Shown: piece after piece, positions 40,160 through 46,592 of the stretch | Layout: every line of letters begins with the position of its first letter | Position numbering within the stretch: the stretch's first letter is position 1 | Virus record (IMG/VR): IMGVR_UViG_3300025886_000035 | Span: 1 to 52,668 of that record | Origin: a virus | Length of the DNA stretch: 52,668 nucleotides | Direction: 5' to 3' (one strand) | The notes under the pieces: model-generated | The model's database searches: none | The model's input: the letters and a program-made list of their open reading frames with translations, nothing else | What the model was told of the DNA's origin: nothing | Made by a program: the position numbers and the translations under genes

Positions 40160-40323
40160 TGGCTGCTCGTGGATTGTATGCAAATATAAACCGCCGAAAA
40201 AAGAAGGGTACTAGTAGAACGAAGAAAAAGTCTACTATCTCGCCCAAAGCTTATTCCCTGATGAAAGCAGGGTTTAAGAAGAAGAGAAAGAAAAGTGGCA
40301 GCAAAAAAACGAAGAAGCGTTAG
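40159..40323 (+). CDS. Very basic small protein (54 aa)
   Basis: MAARGLYANINRRKKKGTSRTKKKSTISPKAYSLMKAGFKKK... This 'GLYaNIn.rk' start is widespread in marine phage genomes in my memory, without known function. Start overlaps the previous stop; the end overlaps the next basic gene by 29 bases. Candidate DNA-condensing or head-associated protein. Confidence 0.65.
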   Translation: MAARGLYANINRRKKKGTSRTKKKSTISPKAYSLMKAGFKKKRKKSGSKKTKKR

Positions 40324-40603
40324 AAAGAAAGATCCCCGCCTTAAAAGAGCAGGAGTTTCTGGTTTCAATAAACCAAAAAGAACTCCCAAGCATCCCAAAA
40401 AATCCCATGTTGTCGTAGCAAAAGCTGGCGGCAAGGTAAAAACAATTCGATTCGGTCAGCAAGGTGTCTCAGGTTCTCCCAAGAAAGCGGGTGAGTCCAA
40501 GGCAGCTGCTGCTCGTCGTCGTTCATTTAAAGCCCGTCATGCAGCTAACATCGCCAGAGGGAAGTTGTCCGCAGCGTACTGGGCCAATAAGGTGAAATGG
40601 TAA
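40295..40603 (+). CDS. Basic conserved phage protein (102 aa, DUF5872-like)
   Basis: GTG start at 40295. MAAKKRRSVRKKDPRLKRAGVSGFNKPKRTPKHP, then KTIRFGQQGVSGSPKKAGESKAAAARRRSFKARHAANIARGKLSAAYWANKVKW. The second half, with RRSFKARHAANI and AAYWANKVKW, is a well-conserved viral module I recall from marine phages. Strongly basic; a DNA-binding or internal virion role is likely but not shown. Confidence 0.7.
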   Translation: MAAKKRRSVRKKDPRLKRAGVSGFNKPKRTPKHPKKSHVVVAKAGGKVKTIRFGQQGVSGSPKKAGESKAAAARRRSFKARHAANIARGKLSAAYWANKVKW

Positions 40604-41319
40604 TGATACTAGGAATAAACGGTTTCTCTGCTACTAAAAAACGAACTGATGGGAAATTTTGGACTCATGTTCATAAGTTTGGATCGAATTCGGCAATAGG
40701 AGGATCTGCGGAAAGTATTTGGTCTGCCGGAGGTCTATATCCATGGAGCGCTTTAACTAATCCCGAAATAATTTATGTTTCTAGTTCTGATGCAGCGGAT
40801 GGTGGAAATATTACTATAGAAGGTCTGGGAGCAAGTTGGAAGACACAAAAAGAAACTGTGGATCTGGGTGGAAGCCCTTCTGAAGTTGCTACTACCCTCA
40901 CTTTTCGCAGGGTTTATAGAATGACTTATAGCGAGACAAATACTGGGGTTATTTCCGCGAAGACGGTAAGCCACGCAGGAACAGTCGTTGCACAAATTCC
41001 AGTGGGTAAAGCTCAAACATTGTTAGGGGTTTATACAGTTCCTGAAGGGTGTATTGGCTATTTGGTCTCGTATACGGCTGGCGTAGGTAAACTAGATGAT
41101 GCTCTTATAGAGCTTTATGTAAGAGAAAAAGCTACAGGGGCTTTTCGTATAAAAAGTGAGATGGATATCTATCAAAGCGTTCAGAGACAAGAATTTAGTG
41201 TACCGTTGGAATTACCCCCACGAACTGATATTGATTTTCGTGCTACAGGCAGTAGCGGAAACAGTATTTGTACTATTAATTTTGATATAGTTTTACATAA
41301 CTATTTAAGAGACCAATAA
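40603..41319 (+). CDS. Virion structural protein
   Basis: 238 aa from ATG 40603, eight bases after AAGGTG; ATG 40597 is in frame but too close to that site. Beta-rich: GSNSAIGGSAESIWSAGGLYPW, FRRVYRMTYSETNTG, VGKAQTLLGVYTVPEGCIGYLVSY, DIDFRATGSS. This pattern (viral jellyroll with 'tllg.ytVP.g.tgyl..y') fits head-decoration or fibre proteins seen in marine podo- and myoviruses. It follows the basic proteins and precedes the exported module. Confidence 0.65.
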   Translation: MILGINGFSATKKRTDGKFWTHVHKFGSNSAIGGSAESIWSAGGLYPWSALTNPEIIYVSSSDAADGGNITIEGLGASWKTQKETVDLGGSPSEVATTLTFRRVYRMTYSETNTGVISAKTVSHAGTVVAQIPVGKAQTLLGVYTVPEGCIGYLVSYTAGVGKLDDALIELYVREKATGAFRIKSEMDIYQSVQRQEFSVPLELPPRTDIDFRATGSSGNSICTINFDIVLHNYLRDQ

Positions 41320-41886
41320 ATGATAAGAATTTTACTGTTACTACTAGCCTTCCCCGTATTTGCGGAAGAAGCCCCGATTATTGAGGACAATACTATTCGT
41401 ACTGACTCTACTACTAATAGTACGGTTACTACAAGATCAGATACATCAACAACTTTAAGAGCCCCTCCTGCGTCTGCTATTACGCCTACTATCAACACTT
41501 CAAACAGCGATTTGTGTACTTTTGGAGTTGCGGGGGCTGTTCAGACGCAGATTCTGGGTATCTCTATGGGTTCTCAGATAACTGATTCAAACTGTGAGCG
41601 GTTAAAACTTTCGAAAACTCTGTATGATATGGGAATGAAAGTTGCAGCAGTATCTACACTGTGTCAGGATGAACGAGTATTCGACGCAATGCTAATGGCT
41701 GGAACTCCTTGTCCTTTCGAAGGTTTGATTGGCAATGAAGCAAAAGCAGCTTGGGCAGCAAATGAGGAACTGGAACCGTCCGTGGATGAAACGACGGAAG
41801 AAAAGGAAAAAGGACTCGGTGATGGTACTAAGACACTCATGGGTAGTGCCGGTGTTGTTAGCCTACTGCTCTTACTCGTACTCTAG
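41320..41886 (+). CDS. Exported protein with C-terminal membrane anchor
   Basis: 188 aa. Sec signal peptide MIRILLLLLAFPVFAEE, a Thr/Ser-rich low-complexity segment (DNTIRTDSTTNSTVTTRSDTS), a Cys-containing core (DLCTFGVAG ... DSNCERLKLSKTLYDMGMKVAAVSTLC ... GTPCPFEG), an acidic linker and a terminal hydrophobic stretch (AGVVSLLLLLVL). Exported proteins are rare in phages, and this one opens a run of five. Possibly envelope-anchored. No family named. Confidence 0.65.
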   Translation: MIRILLLLLAFPVFAEEAPIIEDNTIRTDSTTNSTVTTRSDTSTTLRAPPASAITPTINTSNSDLCTFGVAGAVQTQILGISMGSQITDSNCERLKLSKTLYDMGMKVAAVSTLCQDERVFDAMLMAGTPCPFEGLIGNEAKAAWAANEELEPSVDETTEEKEKGLGDGTKTLMGSAGVVSLLLLLVL

Positions 41887-42694
41887 CGAAGAGGTATACG
41901 GAACAACCACCAACGCCGCGAATATTGGGTTGAATTGGGTCATGTCTAATATCTTACCACAAGCGACAGGATTGACCGTAAACAATGTAATCTATAGATA
42001 TACCACTGAGAAAGACCCAGAAGATGATATGTTGGTTCACGTTCAAAATGAGAATGCTCAAGGAAACGGATATATCTTTAGAAGCACAGACGACTGGTCA
42101 GGTTTGCCAGGCAATACGATTAACAAAACAATTCCTGTAGGGGGTATAGGAATTGATTTTTGGGGTGATGGTTCTATCGAAGTGGAAGGCTTCGGAACAG
42201 TTTTAGATCCAGAGGTTTATTACACATATCAGTATGTTCCGTGTGATAATCCTCAGTCGGACCCAGAATGCCCAGGTTATATTGACCCGCTCACGCTAAT
42301 TCAAGAGCCTGAAATAGATACCTCGAGTGAAGAGTATATTCAGGCAGAGTTAGATCGTGAAACGAACATGAAAGCACAGAAAGAGGAAGAAGAGAAGGAA
42401 GAACGAGAGAAATTTGCTAAAGCCACTGAAGAGAAAGTAAGAGATAGTTTAGAGAAGATGTTAGGTTTATCCCTCGGAGCAAGCCTACAAGAAGCACAAG
42501 ATACATTATTGCATAACGCATTAGTGTCAACGAATTATTTGCCTAGAGGTTACTTTGGGCAAATAAAAGGGGGAGAGTATCCGGATGCAGAGATGCTGAA
42601 AGATTCTGACCTACCTGACAATGCAAATGGTCGCCGTGTAAACTTTGCGCAGCAACTTTTGCACCAAAAAATGGTTCAATCGCAGTATGATTGA
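41822..42694 (+). CDS. Exported protein with coiled-coil segment
   Basis: 290 aa from ATG 41822, chosen because it gives a signal peptide (MVLRHSWVVPVLLAYCSYSYSSEE); upstream in-frame starts give a Lys/Arg-rich head. A beta-rich core (IGLNWVMSNILPQATGLTVNNVIYRYTTEKD, GYIFRSTDDWSGLPGNTINK, GDGSIEVEGFG, YQYVPCDNPQSDPECPGY) precedes a charged coiled coil and helical end. Overlaps the previous gene by 65 bases. Homologs exist in marine phages in my recollection; function unknown. Confidence 0.65.
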   Translation: MVLRHSWVVPVLLAYCSYSYSSEEVYGTTTNAANIGLNWVMSNILPQATGLTVNNVIYRYTTEKDPEDDMLVHVQNENAQGNGYIFRSTDDWSGLPGNTINKTIPVGGIGIDFWGDGSIEVEGFGTVLDPEVYYTYQYVPCDNPQSDPECPGYIDPLTLIQEPEIDTSSEEYIQAELDRETNMKAQKEEEEKEEREKFAKATEEKVRDSLEKMLGLSLGASLQEAQDTLLHNALVSTNYLPRGYFGQIKGGEYPDAEMLKDSDLPDNANGRRVNFAQQLLHQKMVQSQYD

Positions 42695-42719
42695 CAGAGT
42701 ATAGAGGGGGAACTCTATT

Positions 42720-43208
42720 ATGAAAAAATTAGTTATTTTACTATTTTGCGCCTTTAGTGCGCAAGCGGAGGAAATGGAAGTAGTAGGGAATGTTGCTTCG
42801 AAATGTGTAGTAACTCCTGATACCGCAGGTGTATTTGGTAACCCAACATCAGATGTGTTAAGCACTGATCCTACGGACGGTGGAGTTGATCCTGTCGTTC
42901 GATTTGACGTAATTGAAGCGAGCAGCTATAAAGCTAGGATTTCGTATCCTACATCCTTTTCGGAATCACCTACATTGAATGACACTGTAGTATGGACGGG
43001 CGACGTTGCTACATCTCAAGTATCAGATACTGGCATGTCTGGGTATGACGCAGCAAAGGTTGAGTTTGATAATGTTACTGAATTCAGTTTGACCGTTGCT
43101 GGTAGCACCTGGTTCAAAACAGAATCACAAGCAGATTATGGCTACGGCAAAGCATTTCCTGGCGGCGTATATCGTGCGATAGTAAGTGCTGAATGCATCG
43201 CTATCTAA
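42720..43208 (+). CDS. Exported pilin/spore-coat-U-like protein
   Basis: 162 aa. Signal peptide MKKLVILLFCAFSAQAEE. Mature domain: VVGNVASKCVVTPDTAGVFGNP, VVRFDVIEASSYKARISYPTSFSESP, AGSTWFKTESQADYGYGKAFPGGVYRAIVSAECIA. Two cysteines near the ends could form the pilin-type disulfide, and the 'G.Y.a.V.aec' end recalls fimbrial subunit and spore coat U domains. The chaperone-like gene next to it supports this. Family is by resemblance only. Confidence 0.55.
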   Translation: MKKLVILLFCAFSAQAEEMEVVGNVASKCVVTPDTAGVFGNPTSDVLSTDPTDGGVDPVVRFDVIEASSYKARISYPTSFSESPTLNDTVVWTGDVATSQVSDTGMSGYDAAKVEFDNVTEFSLTVAGSTWFKTESQADYGYGKAFPGGVYRAIVSAECIAI

Positions 43209-43564
43209 TTTTATTACTGGTGATGAGTGGGTACGCAAGTGCCCATGAATTCACCCCAACTTATCCAAAGTTGAAAAATTCTTACGTTGAGGGTGTATTA
43301 TATACTACAATGACCCTTTTCAATATGCGAAAAGATGTAGAGTATTATGAGTTTGGTGTTTTTAATGCGGAGTGGGAGAAAGTACCCTTTGCTATGCAGC
43401 AGAAAGTTATGCGTTTCAAACACCTTGAAAAAAAGAAGGTTGACATTTACATAAGGGAGAAGGACAAGGAAGAAGTGGTTTTCATCTGTTCAAAATCAAA
43501 ATTGGTTGTAACAGGTACAGCAAAAACATCCGTATCTTCTAGGATTTGTTCAAAAGTTAAATGA
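43193..43564 (+). CDS. Exported fimbrial-chaperone-like protein
   Basis: 123 aa. Signal peptide MHRYLILLLVMSGYASAHEF. The remainder (KLKNSYVEGVLYTTMTLFNMRKDVEYYEFGVFNAEWEKVPF ... KKKVDIYIREKDKEEVVFICSKS) has the strand order of the N-terminal Ig-like domain of PapD-type periplasmic chaperones, but the second domain is missing. Overlaps the pilin-like gene by 16 bases, so chaperone-subunit pairing is plausible. Tentative. Confidence 0.5.
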   Translation: MHRYLILLLVMSGYASAHEFTPTYPKLKNSYVEGVLYTTMTLFNMRKDVEYYEFGVFNAEWEKVPFAMQQKVMRFKHLEKKKVDIYIREKDKEEVVFICSKSKLVVTGTAKTSVSSRICSKVK

Positions 43565-43989
43565 GATTTATATTATTAATGCTAGTGTCAGCTTACGCAA
43601 TGGCGGACTCTAGTTCTTTGAATTTAAATTTACCTAGCACTCCGGGTTCTTATGCGAGTGATAGAATAAGAACAAATGGCAACGTCGAGTGTTCCATGGC
43701 GATTGGCGGAAGCGTGAATTTAGAGTTTGGTGTAGTCGGAGTTCTAAATCAGAATGGGCCCTACACTAGCAATATAGGGAGCTACTCAGAAGACTACGAT
43801 GAGGAAGGTTTAGTAAAAGATGTTGGAGTGTATGCGAAGATTATCATACCACTCAATGCACCGAAAACGAGATTAGATTGTAATCAGCTTTATAAATTGG
43901 AGCTGACAAGACAGAGAATAGAACTACAAAAATTACAGCAAGAGGTAAATAACCTAAGAGCATTAAAATTCGAGGACGATGATGGATAA
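43561..43989 (+). CDS. Exported protein with C-terminal coiled coil
   Basis: 142 aa. Signal peptide MRFILLMLVSAYAMADSSS; mature start LNLNLPSTPGSYASDRIRTNGNVECSMAIGGSVNLEFGVVG suggests a small beta domain with Cys pairing (second Cys in TRLDCNQLYKL); it ends in a helix (LTRQRIELQKLQQEVNNLRALK). The order 'beta domain plus heptads' could mediate oligomers in the periplasm. Fourth consecutive overlapping exported gene of the pilin/chaperone set. Confidence 0.6.
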   Translation: MRFILLMLVSAYAMADSSSLNLNLPSTPGSYASDRIRTNGNVECSMAIGGSVNLEFGVVGVLNQNGPYTSNIGSYSEDYDEEGLVKDVGVYAKIIIPLNAPKTRLDCNQLYKLELTRQRIELQKLQQEVNNLRALKFEDDDG

Positions 43990-44398
43990 AGTAGAAGCGG
44001 TTGCTAAAGTAAACAACGTATTTGAATATCAGTACGATAGTGATCAGTATCAAGTTGCTGACTATTGGCGTGTACTTGATATGAGTCAGGATAAAGACCA
44101 AGGAGATTGTGAAGATTATGCACTTACTGTAGGCTGGATGCTTGCAGGGCAGAGTCGTATGAAGTTTCTTTGGATGATTCTCACAAAAAAGATTAAGATT
44201 TGCTTTATTAGTTATGTGGATGGTGGTCATGCAGTACTAGAATACGAAGGATTATTGGTCGACAACTGGAAGAAAGAGTGGACTCCTCGTAGCACATATG
44301 AAAAAGATTACGCACAGTATAAGTGGGAATATAAATTTTACTATAACCCTCTAGTTGTAGTAAAGAAACTCATTCAAGGTAAGTTCTGGAAAAAATAA
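43979..44398 (+). CDS. LapG-like transglutaminase-type cysteine peptidase
   Basis: 139 aa. QGDCEDYAL (C44), GGHAVLEYEG (H84) and LLVDNW (D95) give the Cys-His-Asp triad in the order of bacterial transglutaminase-like cysteine peptidases (BTLCP/LapG, COG3672). LapG cuts a large adhesin from the cell surface; here the target might be a host adhesin or the phage exported proteins next door. No signal peptide is seen. Overlaps the exported gene by 11 bases. Confidence 0.72.
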   Translation: MMDKVEAVAKVNNVFEYQYDSDQYQVADYWRVLDMSQDKDQGDCEDYALTVGWMLAGQSRMKFLWMILTKKIKICFISYVDGGHAVLEYEGLLVDNWKKEWTPRSTYEKDYAQYKWEYKFYYNPLVVVKKLIQGKFWKK

Positions 44399-44877
44399 TG
44401 GCAGAGTTCGAATTTGCGGGTACAACATTTCGTGGTGGCAAGATGGCAGTTATATTGACTGCACTCTCTACACTGGGTGGTGGTGCATGGGGTGCGTTTG
44501 AGTTCTATAAAGACTACATGGACATGAAAGAGATCATTGCTAACATAGACACTGACGCAATAGAAGTAAGAAACAATGAGATAGAAGTAAAACTTGATAA
44601 CGTGTTGATGACTGTGGATGAAGCCATAGACTACTCTCGCAGTATCAAGAATGATCTAAGAGACGATTTCAACAGAATGGAAAAGAATGTTGATCGGATT
44701 GAAGATCAAAACAGAGAGATGCAAGATGATGTCAGAGCAATGATTGACAAAGCATCCGAACGTTTTGACACAAAGAGAGAGAGTTTACAAACTGACACTG
44801 AACTGAAGATCAATGCTCTTGAAGATCGCCTTAATAAAAAAATACAGAATGTGCTTGATAATCCTTTAACAGACTAA
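44398..44877 (+). CDS. Membrane-anchored coiled-coil protein
   Basis: 159 aa. N-terminal hydrophobic segment (KMAVILTALSTLGGGAWGAF, about 15-34), then long heptad-patterned helices to the end. Similar anchor-plus-coil proteins occur in T4-like marine phages as I recall. It could be a holin-type or tail-associated membrane protein; holin function is only a guess, although no better holin candidate exists in this stretch. Confidence 0.6.
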   Translation: MAEFEFAGTTFRGGKMAVILTALSTLGGGAWGAFEFYKDYMDMKEIIANIDTDAIEVRNNEIEVKLDNVLMTVDEAIDYSRSIKNDLRDDFNRMEKNVDRIEDQNREMQDDVRAMIDKASERFDTKRESLQTDTELKINALEDRLNKKIQNVLDNPLTD

Positions 44878-44887
44878 GGAGAGAGAC

Positions 44888-45106
44888 ATGAGAGTTAAAG
44901 TAACATTTACGAATACAACATCGATGTTTGGTACACTGCCGCATGATGATTACACAGGCACTTTAAATGCAGAACATTTTTTGCCTTGGGTTATGAACGA
45001 TGAAAGAAATTTTATTCCCTTCATACAACCCAACGGAAAGGAAATTCTGTTGAGCAAGAACGCAATCGCATATATAGTAGAAGACACAGTAGAAGACATA
45101 TATTGA
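44888..45106 (+). CDS. Small hypothetical protein
   Basis: 72 aa behind AGGAGAGAGAC. MRVKVTFTNTTSMFGTLPHDDYTGTLNAEHFLPWVMNDERNFIPF..., an SH3-like small beta protein. It ends in a TTGA overlap with IscA, so it belongs to the iron-sulfur pair that follows. Unknown function. Confidence 0.5.
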   Translation: MRVKVTFTNTTSMFGTLPHDDYTGTLNAEHFLPWVMNDERNFIPFIQPNGKEILLSKNAIAYIVEDTVEDIY

Positions 45107-45390
45107 ACATAACTGATAAAGCGAGGGAACGCCTAGACTACTACTTAGACGAACGAGGTAAAGGCGGTGGTGTGTATGTTACAATTAAAACAACTGGCTG
45201 TTCTGGATATGCATATCATCTAGAGTTTGCTAATGATCAGGAAAGTATACTGGAGGTTGATGCTAAATATCAACACATGTTCGAAGGAGTGACTCTGGAT
45301 TATATTAGGCGGGGTCTTAACGAAGGATTTGAATTTGACAACCCAAACGAGAAAGCGAAATGTGGTTGTGGAGAATCCTTTACGGTTTAA
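45103..45390 (+). CDS. iscA: IscA/SufA-type iron-sulfur carrier
   Basis: 95 aa, TTG start at 45103 overlapping the previous stop. The three cluster cysteines are present: C33 in KTTGCSGYAY, C87 and C89 in KCGCGESF. A-type carriers pass clusters from IscU to target proteins. The IscU gene starts 15 bases downstream, so both are made together. Confidence 0.92.
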   Translation: MNITDKARERLDYYLDERGKGGGVYVTIKTTGCSGYAYHLEFANDQESILEVDAKYQHMFEGVTLDYIRRGLNEGFEFDNPNEKAKCGCGESFTV

Positions 45391-45404
45391 CCGGATTATA
45401 AATT

Positions 45405-45788
45405 ATGGCATATTCTGAACAAGTTTTAGATCATTACGAAAACCCACGCAATGTGGGAAAAATGGATGAGACTAATGACAACGTAGGCACTGGTATGGTG
45501 GGTGCACCGGCGTGTGGTGATGTGATGAGATTGCAAATTGAGGTGAATGATGATGGAATTATCAAAGATGCTAAATTTAAAACCTACGGATGCGGAAGTG
45601 CTATCGCGTCTTCCTCATTGCTTACCGAATGGGTTAAAGGTCGCAGTCTTGATGAAGCTGGGAGTATTACCAACTCCGAAATTGCAGACGAACTCGCGCT
45701 CCCACCCGTCAAAATCCATTGTAGTGTCCTTGCAGAAGATGCGATCAAAGCTGCGATAAACAATTACCGCAATAAACACGCCGTATAA
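45405..45788 (+). CDS. iscU: IscU-type iron-sulfur cluster scaffold (copy 2)
   Basis: 127 aa. Cysteines C37, C63 and C106 in GAPACGDVM, YGCGSAIASS and KIHCSVLAEDA; nearly the same protein as copy 1 over most of its length, with differences between the conserved blocks. Directly after IscA. Why one phage would keep two IscU genes is unclear; either differential expression or a composite sequence. Confidence 0.93.
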   Translation: MAYSEQVLDHYENPRNVGKMDETNDNVGTGMVGAPACGDVMRLQIEVNDDGIIKDAKFKTYGCGSAIASSSLLTEWVKGRSLDEAGSITNSEIADELALPPVKIHCSVLAEDAIKAAINNYRNKHAV

Positions 45789-45816
45789 ATAACAAAAACA
45801 ACAAAGGAGATCTAAA

Positions 45817-46428
45817 ATGGATCTAGTAGTGGAGTTAGTAACAACTTTCTGGCAGTGGGCAATCCTTGCTGTGCTAGTATTGGTTGGTTTTGTAGTCAGT
45901 CACTTTGATGGACAAGGCGAACTACGTGTAGGGTTTACTTACAAGAATATGCCTAAGATGTCACCTATGCCTATCGAGACCAAAGACAAAGGATTCTTCA
46001 AAGGAGTCTGGATGTGGTTGATGGGTTCGCGTCATTGGGAAATCGTAGAAGATTGGCATTACGAGTTAGACGGTACCAAGTTTGTTGTTCCTGCTGGATT
46101 TCAGTTTGATGGTGCATCAGTGCCTAAGTTTCTCGCAACGTTCTTATCACCCGTGGGTGTGTTGTTGATGGGTGGATTGGTACACGACTATGCTTACAAA
46201 TATGCAGGATTAAAAACAGCAGGAACTAAGAAACAACAGCTCGTTGAGTGGGAACTCGATCAAAAGATGTCAGACGAACTTTTCCGTGACATCTGTATTG
46301 AAGTCAACGGTTTTAAAGTACTGAACTATCTCGCATACTGGTCGCTCCGTCTTGCTGGATTCGTAGCATGGAATGGTCATCGTAGTCGAGATGAATTTGA
46401 TCTCAAAGGTAAGAGGATTGTACCATGA
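45817..46428 (+). CDS. DUF1353 membrane-anchored protein
   Basis: 203 aa. One N-terminal membrane helix (WQWAILAVLVLVGFVVSH, about 12-29), then DUF1353: WHYELDGTKFVVPAGFQFDGASVPKF, LVHDYAY, and the SDELFRDICIEVNG and YWSLRLAG helices. DUF1353 proteins are frequent in phages; conserved Asp and His residues (DGAS, HDYAY) look like a metal or catalytic site. Reaction unknown. Overlaps the next small gene by four bases. Confidence 0.75.
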   Translation: MDLVVELVTTFWQWAILAVLVLVGFVVSHFDGQGELRVGFTYKNMPKMSPMPIETKDKGFFKGVWMWLMGSRHWEIVEDWHYELDGTKFVVPAGFQFDGASVPKFLATFLSPVGVLLMGGLVHDYAYKYAGLKTAGTKKQQLVEWELDQKMSDELFRDICIEVNGFKVLNYLAYWSLRLAGFVAWNGHRSRDEFDLKGKRIVP

Positions 46429-46586
46429 AATATGTAAAGAAACTTATGGGTGAACGTACAACTATGGACGGTGTGGTAATCTGCGCTGTCTGTGGTATGG
46501 TCATTCTCTTTGGTGGTCTTGCTAAGATGCTTGCATGGGGCGGATTAGCATATGGTTTATGGACATTGTTTAAATCTGAATCTTAA
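46425..46586 (+). CDS. Small membrane protein
   Basis: 53 aa (MKYVKKLMGERTTMDGVVICAVCGMVILFGGLAKMLAWGGLAYGLWTLFKSES) with a hydrophobic, Gly-rich segment from about 16 to 48 that could form one or two helices. ATGA overlap with the DUF1353 gene. Similar tiny proteins occur in T4-like marine phages as I recall. Function unknown; holin-like character is possible. Confidence 0.55.
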   Translation: MKYVKKLMGERTTMDGVVICAVCGMVILFGGLAKMLAWGGLAYGLWTLFKSES

Positions 46587-46592
46587 CATTAT

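Noticed and set aside
45784-45791. TATAAATA, identical to the T4 late promoter core, at the end of the second iscU
   Set aside because: A single eight-base match in AT-rich DNA that overlaps a stop codon; I did not find a consistent set of such sites before late genes in the window.
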